DNA of 36,314 nt from a virus, in IMG/VR virus record IMGVR_UViG_3300024520_000242, positions 1-36,314 of that record. One strand, 5' to 3'. The notes beneath the pieces are model-generated. The model was not told the origin of the DNA. It did not search any database and was given only the letters and a program-made list of their open reading frames with translations. The stretch's first letter is position 1. Each line of letters begins with the position of its first letter. The position numbers and the translations under genes were made by a program. Below are positions 6,209-14,678 of this stretch, piece after piece.

Positions 6209-6810
6209 CCACCAATCGCATGGGCTACACCTCCGAGGAATTGCGCCAGTTTATCGAGCCGGGCCGGGACGGGCACCACCAGAACCTCAATGCTCGCGTT
6301 CTCGTCAGCGGCCCGAAAGAAGCGCCCCGCTTTGCGCTGTTCGACACCAGCAACCCCATCGAGAAAATGCGGCTGCGGGGAACGCTGGGCAAAGACGAGG
6401 CTGAGACCGGCCGGCGATACCGTGCCGCGCGGCTGTGGGCTCGCCTGCATCATGTCGCCTCGTCCGGTGCGCATACCTGCGAGATTGTGGACCGTGTGCA
6501 GGGATCAGGCGGGGGAGGCGAAGACGCACTCGCTCGGCGCCTGGACGCCAACCATGAGCGTGTTCGGATCCAGATTGCCGGCAAGGGCATGACCCTGACG
6601 CGGTTCTTCGATCTGGACGCCTGCTGCGCAATCGGCGTGAGCTTCAACCAGCGTGCCAGCCAGTCGGGTCGGCATCATTCAACCGTGCAGCAGAGCGTGA
6701 TTTCCGGTCTGGACGCGGTGGCCACGTATGAGCCATGGCAGCGCCAGCTTGATGCAGAGCCGGTCTTGAAGATTGATCATCTTCCGCGGCGCAAGGGGCG
6801 GGCGGCGTGA
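6205..6810 (+). CDS. Unknown protein at the end of the early operon; candidate late regulator
   Basis: 201 residues. The middle, GTLGKDEAETGRRYRAARLW (about 66-85), and the C-terminal part with LDANHERVRIQIAGKGM and SFNQRASQSGRHHSTVQQSV resemble DUF6456-type proteins of alphaproteobacterial phages, whose end is helix-turn-helix-like; this match is from memory and moderate. It is the last early gene, directly before the late control region, where lambda carries Q. A role in switching on late transcription is inferred from position only. It overlaps the initiator gene by ATGA. Confidence 0.6.
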   Translation: MTTNRMGYTSEELRQFIEPGRDGHHQNLNARVLVSGPKEAPRFALFDTSNPIEKMRLRGTLGKDEAETGRRYRAARLWARLHHVASSGAHTCEIVDRVQGSGGGGEDALARRLDANHERVRIQIAGKGMTLTRFFDLDACCAIGVSFNQRASQSGRHHSTVQQSVISGLDAVATYEPWQRQLDAEPVLKIDHLPRRKGRAA

Positions 6811-6818
6811 TGTGAGTC

Positions 6819-6850
6819 ACACCTAATTGGTGGTTTAGGTGTTGATTTTT
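6819..6850 (+). terminator. Probable terminator of the rightward early operon
   Basis: ACACCTAA (6819-6826) and TTAGGTGT (6835-6842) form an 8-bp stem with an 8-nt loop, followed by TGATTTTT. It starts 9 nt after the stop of the last early gene. The stem is only moderately stable. It directly follows a perfect 11-bp palindrome TGTGAGTCACA (6811-6821) that contains a GANTC site. Confidence 0.55.
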
Positions 6851-6942
6851 GGCAGTCCCTTTAGGGCTTGCGCACAGCGGCGCTATTGCGTACCTTACGC
6901 ATTGGAATTCTCCATTTAGAGGGATGGATTTCAGGAAGCCTC

Positions 6943-6980
6943 AGCGCGCGGTCGCCAAACTGGCGCGCTGGGGCATTTTT
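6943..6980 (+). terminator. Second, GC-rich terminator-like hairpin
   Basis: AGCGCGC (6943-6949) pairs with GCGCGCT (6963-6969); an inner stem CGCCA/TGGCG is an alternative. A five-T run ends at 6980 after a short GGGGCA. It may back up the terminator at 6819-6850. Confidence 0.5.
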
Positions 6981-7034
6981 ATGGGCGCAGCTCATGCCGC
7001 ATCTTGTGTGTCGTGTTTGTCTGAACACCACGCA

Positions 7035-7063
7035 TTGACGACCCCGCAATTCTTGGGCATATT
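7035..7063 (+). promoter_or_regulatory. Probable late promoter (sigma70-like)
   Basis: TTGACG (7035-7040), a 17-bp spacer, and CATATT (7058-7063) predict a start near 7070. It is the best promoter match in the 670-bp gene-free region before the late genes. The next gene starts at 7484, leaving a leader of about 410 nt. Confidence 0.55.
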
Positions 7064-7098
7064 TCGCTAGAGTGAAACCACTGTGACACGGCGCGTGG

Positions 7099-7152
7099 CG
7101 GCCCTGCAAGGCCGGAACCTACGCAAACCAGCCGAGTCACTGGTAGGTGACT
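7099..7152 (+). promoter_or_regulatory. Hairpins in the proximal late leader
   Basis: Two inverted repeats are visible: CGGCC-ctgcaa-GGCCG (7099-7114) and AGTCAC-tggtag-GTGACT (7135-7152). The second is also a possible protein-binding dyad. They lie 30-80 nt after the predicted late start, where antitermination or pausing elements would be expected. Function unproven. Confidence 0.35.
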
Positions 7153-7250
7153 TGGTACAAACAGGTCATTGGTTGCTTCCGTTTCTCCCGCGCTCCACTG
7201 GGGGCGGGTCTGAATGCCTTTCAAGACACCTGCAACACATTTTTTTGACA

Positions 7251-7284
7251 CGGCGCGGCCTTTGGGTTCGCGCCGTTTCTGTTT
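7251..7284 (+). terminator. Terminator-like hairpin in the late leader (tR'-like)
   Basis: CGGCGCG (7251-7257) pairs with CGCGCCG (7269-7275) around an 11-nt loop, followed by TTTCTGTTT. It lies about 180 nt downstream of the predicted late start and before any late gene. A leader terminator here would need antitermination for late expression, as in lambda. Confidence 0.5.
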
Positions 7285-7392
7285 GGGCCTCCTGCTTGCG
7301 CGCTCCCTCTCGTGTTTGTGGTCGATGGCCCAAAGCTATTCCCGCGACAGGTTTACCTGACGCCCCTGCCTTGCTCTGGCTTGGCAGGCCTA

Positions 7393-7462
7393 TTCCCGGC
7401 CCGGTCAACAACGCACCGGAAGCCCTTAAGGCTTATTTTAGCTTAGGACCGAGAGCCGGGAA
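7393..7462 (+). promoter_or_regulatory. Long-range inverted repeat before the first post-leader gene
   Basis: TTCCCGGC (7393-7400) and GCCGGGAA (7455-7462) are perfect 8-bp arms. Between them lies a smaller hairpin AAGCC-cttaa-GGCTT followed by ATTTTAG. It could be a structured leader or part of a packaging region. I see nothing else definite between 7285 and 7483. Confidence 0.35.
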
Positions 7463-7483
7463 GCCAACAGCAAAGGCCAGATC

Positions 7484-7693
7484 ATGACCAAGCCAACCCT
7501 GCGTGCAAGCATCATGGCCCAGTCGTTTGGCCTGACCAGCCAGCAAATCACCACCGTTGAAATGCTTGGCGCCATGCTGGACCGCGCTAAGGCGTCCGGT
7601 GCCATCGGCGCGGCAGCCTGGATTGAAGCGGACGGCGGGGCGCATCTTGAGGTCGAGTTCGAGCCGGGGTCTGGCTGCGAGGGTGAGAACTAA
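7484..7693 (+). CDS. Small unknown protein
   Basis: 69 residues, acidic C-terminus, no recognised family. AAAGG lies 7 nt upstream of the ATG. It is the first gene after the late leader and meets the opposite gene 7690-8049 tail to tail with a 4-bp overlap. It could belong to the late transcript or form a small cassette with its neighbour. Confidence 0.5.
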   Translation: MTKPTLRASIMAQSFGLTSQQITTVEMLGAMLDRAKASGAIGAAAWIEADGGAHLEVEFEPGSGCEGEN

Positions 7694-8049
7694 CGCTGGC
7701 TTACCGGCCCGATCCTGCATGTTGCGCCGTCAAATAGGGCAATTGGGCCGACAGTGCTTGAATCTGTCCCGGTCTGTCCGCGCTGTAGGTTCATGATCGA
7801 AACCCGCGTGCTGTCCACCGGGCGGCCATCAAGCGTAAAAGTGCAATCGACCATAACCCATTCATACGAGCGCCGGGTGTTGTTCGTCACGGACACAAGA
7901 ACATGCCCAAGCCGGTGGGATGCATAAGACGGGTTTTCTTCCCACACGCGATCCACGGTTAGCGACAGCTCTTCGCTTTGAGCGAGGGCAGGGGATGCAA
8001 GGGCCAGGCCCATGCAGAGCAAAGCAGCAATACGCAAGCGCGCCTCCAT
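7690..8049 (-). CDS. Secreted protein, likely lysogen-expressed moron
   Basis: 119 residues with a clear Sec signal peptide: MEARLRIAALLCMGLALASP then ALAQ, predicted cleavage near residue 23-24. The mature part of about 95 residues looks all-beta, with two cysteines (near 69 and 111) that could form a disulfide; it recalls FxLYD-like extracytoplasmic domains, without certainty. It is the only gene in 6811-29303 pointing against the late operon. Genes inserted this way are typically expressed in the prophage and alter the host (envelope or superinfection exclusion); this role is inference. No strong promoter or Shine-Dalgarno is visible upstream. Confidence 0.7.
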   Translation of the reverse strand: MEARLRIAALLCMGLALASPALAQSEELSLTVDRVWEENPSYASHRLGHVLVSVTNNTRRSYEWVMVDCTFTLDGRPVDSTRVSIMNLQRGQTGTDSSTVGPIALFDGATCRIGPVSQR

Positions 8050-8132
8050 AATTGACCCGTAAGGGTTAGCCGGTGTTCGCGCTGCAATCCAGTGGAAAGG
8101 GGCTAAGCCTCTTCCAGAACCGCGAGGCGGAC

Positions 8133-8498
8133 ATGACGAAGAACAAGGGCGGGCGACCGCGCAAAGAGCTTTCCGACGAGGACTTTGACCGCCTTGTGGG
8201 CATGGTCGAAATCCAATGCACGCAGGACGAGATCTGCAACATCTTCGGCATGACCGCTGAGACGCTCAACACCCGATTGAAAGAGCGCGGCGAAGATTGT
8301 TTTTCGACCCTCTATAAAAAGCACTCGGATACCGGCAAGCAATCGCTACGGCGTGCGCAATGGTCTGCGGCGATGGATGGGAACCCGACGATGCTCGTCT
8401 GGCTCGGCAAGCAGATGCTCGGCCAGCGGGACAAACAGGACATCGAGCAGACAAGCCGCATCAACTTGAGTTTTGACCGAGACGAGAGTGAGCTGTGA
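8133..8498 (+). CDS. terS: Terminase small subunit
   Basis: 121 residues. It begins MTKNKGGRPRK, a start typical of phage small terminases, followed by a helix-turn-helix (VEIQCTQDEICNIFGMTAET) and a helical region ending in a GKQMLGQRDKQ motif seen in many TerS proteins. It recognises the packaging start in phage DNA and hands it to TerL. The ATG at 8133 has GAGGCGG upstream. TerL follows after one small gene. Confidence 0.8.
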   Translation: MTKNKGGRPRKELSDEDFDRLVGMVEIQCTQDEICNIFGMTAETLNTRLKERGEDCFSTLYKKHSDTGKQSLRRAQWSAAMDGNPTMLVWLGKQMLGQRDKQDIEQTSRINLSFDRDESEL

Positions 8499-8785
8499 TG
8501 CGCGCTCACGGTATGCCCCATTATATTCGGCACAAGATTCGTAAGGGCTTTGCTGCGCTCTCGATCCCCGCTGAACATGCGACCGATGAAATTGGCTCGC
8601 TGCTCTATGTGATTCATTGCGCGCACTTTGACGGGCCTAAGTTTGGGGCGGTGGTTGGGTCCGGCTCGATTGAGGTAAACGGCCGGCGTTATGACCCGGC
8701 CCGCATTCGCAGGCGTGGAGAACGGGTCACGTTTTTGCTTCGTGACTACCCATCAATTTGCCGCGGCGCATGTCCTTCGCCCTAA
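8498..8785 (+). CDS. Unknown protein between the terminase genes
   Basis: 95 residues. The ATG at 8498 overlaps the terS stop (TGATG); its end overlaps terL by 16 nt. The central VGSGSIEVNGRRYDPARIRR looks like small beta-sheet segments. I do not recognise a family. Its place suggests involvement in packaging or simply a passenger gene. Confidence 0.6.
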   Translation: MRAHGMPHYIRHKIRKGFAALSIPAEHATDEIGSLLYVIHCAHFDGPKFGAVVGSGSIEVNGRRYDPARIRRRGERVTFLLRDYPSICRGACPSP

Positions 8786-10056
8786 CGCCCAAGCAGGCAG
8801 AAGCGCAAAAGCTGATCGCCGGGCCTGAGACGCATAATCTGATTTACGGTGGTTCTCGGTCGGGCAAGACGTTCCTGTTTTGCCGCGCCATTGGCGTTCG
8901 CGCTCTCAAGGCGCCGGGCTCTCGTCATGCAATCATTCGCTTCCGCGCTGCTGATGCTCGCCAAGCGGTTTGGGCTGACACCTGGTCGAAGATGATGAGC
9001 GCATGCTTTCCCGGTGTAGCGCGGGCACCAAACAAGCAGGACGGATTCGAGGAGTTAGAGAACGGGTCGCAGATTTGGTTCGGCGGTCTGGACGATGCAG
9101 AGCGGGCCGATAAGATTCTCGGCAAGGAATACGCGACCATTTATTTGAACGAGGTCTCGCAGATTTCCTACCAGTCAGTTTTGACCGCCCGGACGCGCCT
9201 TGCCCAGAATGTGGCCCAGGCCGATGGGCATCCGCTCAAGCTGAAAGCCTATTACGACCTGAACCCGGTTGGCGCGGTTCACTGGACGTTCAAAGAGTTT
9301 GAAGAGGGCGTAAACCCTATCGACGGGGAGGCGCTTCCGCCGGGCGACCGCACGGTCTTTCGGATCAACCCGCGCGACAACACGGACAACCTGCCAGAGG
9401 GGTATCTGGCGCAGCTCGAGGCCATGCCGGCCGCGCAGCGCAAGCGCTTTCTGTCTGGCGAATACACCCGATCATATGACGGGGCGATCTGGACCGAGGG
9501 CAGCATCCGCCGCGCGGGTCTCAATGCCCTGCCTGTCATGCGCCGGATTGTGGTCGCTGTGGACCCGTCAGGTGCCAGCGAAAAGGGCGACAAGCGGTCA
9601 GACGACATCGGCATAGTGGTTGCCGGCTTGGGTGTCGATGGTAACGCCTATGTGCTGGAAGACCTCACGTTGAACGGGGGCCCGGAGCGCTGGGCGGCTG
9701 AGGCGGTTGCCGCCTATCACCGGCACCGGGCAGACACCATCGTTGCCGAGCGCAATTTCGGCGGGGATATGGTTCGCGCTGTAATCCAGGCGCAGGACAA
9801 GCGCGCGCCGGTCAAAATGGTCACGGCCTCACGGGGCAAGGTGCTTCGGGCCGAGCCGGTGGCGGCGCTCTATGCGTCGGGCGATGTTTTCCATGCGGGC
9901 CGGTTCCCGGATCTCGAAGATCAAATGTTCGCAATGACGCGGGCCGGATATATGGGCGATAGATCGCCTGACAGAGTGGATGCGCTGGTATGGGCGCTTA
10001 CAGAATTGATGCTGGCCGGTTCATACGGCGAGCGGGTTAAGGTGGGCTTCGGATGA
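8770..10056 (+). CDS. terL: Terminase large subunit
   Basis: 428 residues from the ATG at 8770 (a TTG at 8758 is an alternative). The N-terminal ATPase has Walker A GGSRSGKT (27-34) and a Walker B-like TIYLNE (123-128). The C-terminal RNase H-like nuclease has VAVDPSG near residue 262, VAERNFGGD near 325 and SPDRVDALVWAL near 400, supplying the acidic metal ligands. It cuts concatemeric DNA and pumps it into the procapsid through the portal encoded next. The stop overlaps the portal start by 4 nt. Confidence 0.95.
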   Translation: MSFALTPKQAEAQKLIAGPETHNLIYGGSRSGKTFLFCRAIGVRALKAPGSRHAIIRFRAADARQAVWADTWSKMMSACFPGVARAPNKQDGFEELENGSQIWFGGLDDAERADKILGKEYATIYLNEVSQISYQSVLTARTRLAQNVAQADGHPLKLKAYYDLNPVGAVHWTFKEFEEGVNPIDGEALPPGDRTVFRINPRDNTDNLPEGYLAQLEAMPAAQRKRFLSGEYTRSYDGAIWTEGSIRRAGLNALPVMRRIVVAVDPSGASEKGDKRSDDIGIVVAGLGVDGNAYVLEDLTLNGGPERWAAEAVAAYHRHRADTIVAERNFGGDMVRAVIQAQDKRAPVKMVTASRGKVLRAEPVAALYASGDVFHAGRFPDLEDQMFAMTRAGYMGDRSPDRVDALVWALTELMLAGSYGERVKVGFG

Positions 10057-11498
10057 GCAGCACTGTTGCAAATGCCAGCGCCCAGCATGAGGCGCGCACG
10101 GATGAATGGAAGAAAGTGCGCGCCACGGCTGCAGGCCGCGCCAAGGTCATCGAGGGTGAGGATTTCGTCAAACGCCTGCCCGGCCACGATAACGAGACCT
10201 ACAAGCAGTTTAAGAACCGCGGCTATTTCCTGAACGCCACCGCCCGGTCCATCGAGGGTCTTGTCGGGCTTTTGTTCCGCAAAGCGCCCCAGGCACAATA
10301 TCCCGACGCGCTCGCGACCTATGCCGAGGACTTGACCCGCACTGGCCAGAGCGCAGCCAAGACAGCAGAGCAGATTGCTGAGGAAATCCTTACGGCTGGC
10401 TGCGTCGGCATTTTGATCGACCATCCAGAAACTGCTCCGGGTGACACGCTTGCTCAGCGCGAAGCGCAGGGCGTGCGTCCCTATGCTCGGCTCTATGCCG
10501 CAGAAAGCATTCTGGCCTGGAAAGAGACGACCATCGGCGCCGAGCGCGTCCTTAGCCAAGTCCGCCTGAAAGAGGCTGTCGAGCTGGATGACGAGAAAGA
10601 CGAGTTCAAGACCGCAAGGGTCGAGCGCGTGCGCGTTCTCGATCTGGACGGCGGGGCTTATCGTGTCCGCATTTTTGAGCGGGTGAAGAACAAGGGCGGG
10701 GACATTGACTGGGTCCAGCTCGACGCAGACCGCTTTCCGCAGATCGCCGGCCAGCGCCTGAACCGCATCCCGTTTCGCTTTGTCAGCCAGCGCGGAGCCG
10801 AGGCGAGCATGCCCAAGCCGCCGCTTTTGGATCTGGCAGACGTGAATTGCGCGCATTTCAATGACTCTTGCCTCTATCAGTGGGGCATCATGTGGACGGC
10901 GAACCCGACCCCGTGTTTCGTCAATCTGGACATGCAGGAAGGCGAAACGGTCGCGCTAGGCTCATCCGGCGGGCTTAATTTCCGCGAGGGCGGAAATGCA
11001 TTCTTTCTTGAGTTCGGCGGGCAGGGCCTCGGCACGATCCGCCAAGCGATGGAAGACAAGCGCCGCGACATGGCCGTCATGGGCGCGCGTATGCTCATGG
11101 AGGACCGTCGGCAGGTTGAAGCGGCTGAGACAGCCCAGATCCACCGCGCGGGCGAAAACAGCATTCTTGCCGCGATTGCGTTCTCGATCTCCGAGGCGAT
11201 GGAATGGGCGCTTGAACTGGTGGGCCGGTGGGCTGGGATTTCGGCGGGGCCGATTTCGTTCGCGGTCAACAAGGACTTCATGCCGGCCGCAATCGATGGC
11301 CCGACGCTGACAGCCTTGATGCAGGCATGGCAGGGCGGGGGGATTTCCTCACGCGATCTGTTTGACTGCCTTCAGCGCGGCGAGCTGATCCGGGAAGACA
11401 AGACGTATGAGGACCACGAAGAGGAGTTGGACAGCGAGCCGGTGAGGGTGCCGGACGTTGACCCGCTTTCGGCCAATGACGCCAGCCGAGGAATTTAG
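10053..11498 (+). CDS. Portal protein, DUF4055-like
   Basis: 481 residues. The opening (YKQFKNRGYFLNATARSIEG and GLVGLLFRKAP) and the segment RRDMAVMGARMLMEDRRQVE followed by TAQIHRAGENSILAAIA are characteristic of the DUF4055 portal family. It would form the dodecameric ring at the capsid vertex for DNA passage and tail attachment. The position directly after TerL and before the head morphogenesis gene supports this. It overlaps both neighbours. Confidence 0.85.
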   Translation: MSSTVANASAQHEARTDEWKKVRATAAGRAKVIEGEDFVKRLPGHDNETYKQFKNRGYFLNATARSIEGLVGLLFRKAPQAQYPDALATYAEDLTRTGQSAAKTAEQIAEEILTAGCVGILIDHPETAPGDTLAQREAQGVRPYARLYAAESILAWKETTIGAERVLSQVRLKEAVELDDEKDEFKTARVERVRVLDLDGGAYRVRIFERVKNKGGDIDWVQLDADRFPQIAGQRLNRIPFRFVSQRGAEASMPKPPLLDLADVNCAHFNDSCLYQWGIMWTANPTPCFVNLDMQEGETVALGSSGGLNFREGGNAFFLEFGGQGLGTIRQAMEDKRRDMAVMGARMLMEDRRQVEAAETAQIHRAGENSILAAIAFSISEAMEWALELVGRWAGISAGPISFAVNKDFMPAAIDGPTLTALMQAWQGGGISSRDLFDCLQRGELIREDKTYEDHEEELDSEPVRVPDVDPLSANDASRGI

Positions 11499-12450
11499 AG
11501 ACCTCACCATATCGCACCAGATCGGGCTGCTTCGCCTGTCGAATGCGACGGTGAGGAAGATGCTGGGCCTATTGGCGCGCACAGAGGCCGACATTGTGCG
11601 CCAGCTTCGCCTTGTTGATCCAGAAAGCCGGGTTGGGCAGCGGCTGGACCGTCAATTGGCCGTAGTCTCGCGCATGTATCGCGAAGCCTATGACGATCTG
11701 GCTGGTGTGCTGATCGCAGACATGGATGACCTCGCGGTCTATGAGGCGCAATTTACGGCTCGTCAGCTTCGATACACGGTTGGCGTGGCGTTTGATGCAC
11801 CTACGCGCTCTGTCGTGGTCGCCGCGGTCAATTCCCGGCCATTCCAGGGGCGTTTTTTGCGCGAATGGATGGCGGGCATTGGTGAAGACCAGGGCCGGCG
11901 CGTTCGCGATGCGGTGCGGATTGGGTTTGTGGAGGGTGAAAGTCTGTCGCAGATTGTGGCGCGCATTCGTGGCACGCGAGCGGCGGGCTTCAAAGACGGC
12001 ATTCTGGAAATCGGGCGCCGGTCAACCGAGCGCATCGTGCGGACGGCCATCACCCACACCGCGGCGCGGGCGCGAGAGGCGGCTTTTGCGTCATCCGGCG
12101 ATTTGGTCCGGGGCGTGCAGTGGACTTCGGTTCTTGACGGTCGCACCTCGCTTGTGTGCGCTGCTCGGGATGGCAAAGAGTACCCAATGAATGAGGGGCC
12201 ACGGCCGCCCGCTCATCCCAATTGCCGTTCGCAGATCACGGCGGTCCTTGACGGCTTTCCGGCGCCAGACCGCACGACCTATGAAGACTGGCTGAAACGC
12301 CAGCCAAAAGAGTTTCAGGACGAAGTGCTCGGGCCGACACGGGCCAAGGCGTGGCGCGCGGGCGCGATCCCGCTAGGCCGCTTTGTGGACCGCAAAGGCC
12401 GGGCGTGGTCGCTTGATGAATTGCGCCGCCGCGAGGGGCTTGATATTTAG
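11476..12450 (+). CDS. Head morphogenesis protein, Mu gpF / SPP1 gp7 type
   Basis: 324 residues from ATG 11476, overlapping the portal end by 23 nt. The C-terminal part carries the family signature: RIVRTAITHTAARAREAAF, then WTSVLDGRTSLVCAARDGK and PPAHPNCRSQI (about residues 190-260). Such minor head proteins act in capsid assembly or enter with the DNA. The N-terminal 180 residues are helical. An alternative TTG start at 11458 is less likely. Confidence 0.8.
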   Translation: MTPAEEFRDLTISHQIGLLRLSNATVRKMLGLLARTEADIVRQLRLVDPESRVGQRLDRQLAVVSRMYREAYDDLAGVLIADMDDLAVYEAQFTARQLRYTVGVAFDAPTRSVVVAAVNSRPFQGRFLREWMAGIGEDQGRRVRDAVRIGFVEGESLSQIVARIRGTRAAGFKDGILEIGRRSTERIVRTAITHTAARAREAAFASSGDLVRGVQWTSVLDGRTSLVCAARDGKEYPMNEGPRPPAHPNCRSQITAVLDGFPAPDRTTYEDWLKRQPKEFQDEVLGPTRAKAWRAGAIPLGRFVDRKGRAWSLDELRRREGLDI

Positions 12451-12455
12451 GGTGC

Positions 12456-12686
12456 ATGGCTGATTTGCCGCCCCACCTTCGCGTCGTGAAGAATGAAGAG
12501 CCGGAGACCCCAACGGGTCACGGCCTGCTGACCTGCAATGTCTGCCGGGCGGATACCGGCGTTGCGGGGACCAGCTTTATCGAGATCAAGCGCATGCCGC
12601 TGCTTAAAGGCTCCCGCGTTGTGGGTGGCCAGAAGGGCCTCGCATGCCTCGATTGCCTCTCACGGGGCAAGGTGACGCTTTTGTAA
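12456..12686 (+). CDS. Small zinc-ribbon protein
   Basis: 76 residues with two CxxC pairs: CNVCRAD (about 28-34) and CLDC (about 64-67), a zinc-ribbon arrangement. AGGG precedes the ATG. It lies between head morphogenesis and scaffold genes and ends shortly before a terminator. Function unknown; small zinc-binding proteins in this location occur in other siphoviruses. Confidence 0.65.
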   Translation: MADLPPHLRVVKNEEPETPTGHGLLTCNVCRADTGVAGTSFIEIKRMPLLKGSRVVGGQKGLACLDCLSRGKVTLL

Positions 12687-12728
12687 GCGCGCCGACCTAG
12701 CGCCGGGCGATGCCTGGCAGAATGAAGC

Positions 12729-12752
12729 AAGCGGCTCAGGGCCGCTTTTTTT
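12729..12752 (+). terminator. Intrinsic terminator inside the late operon
   Basis: AAGCGGC (12729-12735) and GCCGCTT (12741-12747) form a stem around TCAGG, with a continuous T run to 12752. It is a textbook rho-independent terminator between the zinc-ribbon gene and the scaffold gene. Late transcription must pass it, or the capsid genes have their own promoter. Confidence 0.85.
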
Positions 12753-12771
12753 ATGGCGAGGCCATCCCGAC

Positions 12772-13434
12772 ATGACCGATCAACCGAACGACGCCGGCAA
12801 CGGCGGCGATGACGAAGCTGTGGCCAAAGCCACCGCAGGACTGAAAGCCAAAAATGATGAGCTGCTGGGCAAGCTGAAAGCCCAGAAAGACGAGCTTTCC
12901 ACGCTGAAAGCCCAGTTCGACGAGATTCAGGCCGCGCGGGAAACCGCCGAGGCTGAAAAGGCCGAAAAAGAGGGCGACTTTGCAAAGCTGCGCGAACAGC
13001 TCGAGGCGCGCCACGCGAAAGACATTGAGAAGCTGACCGCATCTCTGGAAGCCGAGAAGGGCGTAAACCACAAGCTGCTGGTGGAAAACGGCCTGAGCGC
13101 TGCGTTGACCAAGGCCAACGTCAAGCCGGAATACATGGATGCGGCCAAGGCGCTGCTGCAGACGCAATCGAAAATTGAGCTTTCCGACTTCGACGGCCAG
13201 CGCGCCGCCGTGGTCGATGGGAAACCCCTGGCCGAGTTCGTCACCGGATGGGCGCAGGGCGATACGGGCAAGCACTTTGTTGCCGCCCCTGCAAATTCCG
13301 GTGGCAACGCCCAAGGGGCGCTTGGGGCTGATGGCTCCGGCAAGACGATCACCCGCAGCGCGTTCGATGGCCTTGGCCATGCTGAGCGCGCCGCAAAGGT
13401 GAAAGACGGCTTCAAAGTCGTCGATGAAGCCTGA
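12772..13434 (+). CDS. Capsid scaffold protein
   Basis: 220 residues. Residues about 15-105 are a long Lys/Glu/Ala-rich coiled coil; residues 105-220 are less charged and end VKDGFKVVDEA. Position directly before the coat gene, size and coiled coil fit a scaffold that guides procapsid assembly and then leaves. A Gly-rich linker follows about residue 172. It starts 20 bp after the terminator at 12729-12752. Confidence 0.75.
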   Translation: MTDQPNDAGNGGDDEAVAKATAGLKAKNDELLGKLKAQKDELSTLKAQFDEIQAARETAEAEKAEKEGDFAKLREQLEARHAKDIEKLTASLEAEKGVNHKLLVENGLSAALTKANVKPEYMDAAKALLQTQSKIELSDFDGQRAAVVDGKPLAEFVTGWAQGDTGKHFVAAPANSGGNAQGALGADGSGKTITRSAFDGLGHAERAAKVKDGFKVVDEA

Positions 13435-13496
13435 CCCGGCAAGGCCGGTCGCCAGCTTCTCATCCTCCTACGCCATCAGCTTGAAAGGCAATTATC

Positions 13497-14663
13497 ATGG
13501 CAAACGTTCTCACTGATCTGGCGGCCGACATCTACAAGGCCGCCGATGTTGTCGGCCGCGAACTGGTCGGCTTCATTCCCGCCGCGACCATCAACGCCGA
13601 CGGCTCTGAGCAGGCCGCGTTGAATGACACGGTTCGCTCGCACGCCACGCGCGCCGCGACCATCAACAATGTCGCCCCGTCCATGACCATCCCGGAAGGC
13701 GATGACCAGACGGTCGATAACAAGACCCTGACGCTGGACACGGCCAAGGCTGCGGAAATCCCGTGGACCGGCGAAGACATTCGCCACGTCAACAACGGCT
13801 CTGGCTATGAGACCATCTATGGCGACCAGATCGCCCAGGCGATGCGTGCTCTGTCCAACCTGATCGAGGCCGACCTCGCCACCGAAGCCTATCAGAACGC
13901 CTCACGCGCTGTTGGCACTGCTGGCACCACGCCCTTCGCGTCCAACTTCAACACGGTTGCCGAGGTTCGCCAGATCCTGGCTGACAACGGTTGCCCGATG
14001 AATGACCGGCAGATTTCGCTGGTCATGGACACGTCCGCTTCGACCAAGCTGCGCAATCTCGCTCAGCTCCAGAAAGCGAACGAGGCCGGTTCGGACAACC
14101 TGCTTCGCCAGGGCGTTCTGCTCGATCTGCAGGGTCTGGCCATGCGTGAATCCGCGCAGGTCCAGAGCCACACTATCGGGACTGGCGCCTCTTACTTGAT
14201 CGACCTGGTGGCTGGCTATTCGGCCGGCGACAAGACGATCCACGTTGACACCGGGGCTGGCACGTTTGTTGCCGGTGATGTCATCACGGTTGCTGACGAT
14301 CCGTTTGGCGGCAAGTACGTGATCGGCACTGGCTTTGCCGGTGACGGCGACGGCGACGTGGTTCTGAACGCGGCCCTGATCAAGGATGCGGCGTTTGTGA
14401 ACAACAAGGCCGTGACTATTGGCGCCGCCTATACCGGCAACGTCGCTTTCCACCGCTCGGCTCTGGAGCTTGCCATGCGCGCCCCGGCCAACCCGGTCGG
14501 CGGTGACGCTGCTGTCGACATGATGGTGGTGCAAGATCCGCACTCCGGTCTGGTCTTTGAGGTGTCCGTCTACAAGGGCTACAAGAAGTCCATGATCTCG
14601 GTCGGCGCCGTGTGGGGCACCAAAGCCTGGAAGCCGGAACACATCGGCCTTCTGCTCGGCTAA
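13497..14663 (+). CDS. Major capsid protein, P22 coat-like
   Basis: 388 residues. The N-terminus (MANVLTDLAADIYKAADVVG, then GRELVGFIPAA) and TLTLDTAKAAEIPWTGEDIR resemble the P22 coat-protein family, an HK97 fold. A beta-rich stretch at about residues 233-310 (SAGDKTIHVDTGAGTFVAGD) resembles the inserted domain of that family. The N-terminus shows no sign of an HK97-type prohead protease or delta domain, in keeping with a separate scaffold gene. Codons are regular and GC-rich, as expected for a highly expressed gene. Confidence 0.85.
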   Translation: MANVLTDLAADIYKAADVVGRELVGFIPAATINADGSEQAALNDTVRSHATRAATINNVAPSMTIPEGDDQTVDNKTLTLDTAKAAEIPWTGEDIRHVNNGSGYETIYGDQIAQAMRALSNLIEADLATEAYQNASRAVGTAGTTPFASNFNTVAEVRQILADNGCPMNDRQISLVMDTSASTKLRNLAQLQKANEAGSDNLLRQGVLLDLQGLAMRESAQVQSHTIGTGASYLIDLVAGYSAGDKTIHVDTGAGTFVAGDVITVADDPFGGKYVIGTGFAGDGDGDVVLNAALIKDAAFVNNKAVTIGAAYTGNVAFHRSALELAMRAPANPVGGDAAVDMMVVQDPHSGLVFEVSVYKGYKKSMISVGAVWGTKAWKPEHIGLLLG

Positions 14664-14678
14664 CCCACGTTTGAAGCC

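Noticed and set aside
7083-7487. 134-aa plus-strand frame in the late leader
   Set aside because: Low-quality composition, no recognisable domain, weak start; it runs through hairpins and a terminator, so the region is better read as noncoding.
9921-10856. 311-aa minus-strand open frame opposite portal and terminase
   Set aside because: It is the antisense shadow of two well-identified genes in a GC-rich sequence, without Shine-Dalgarno or domain.
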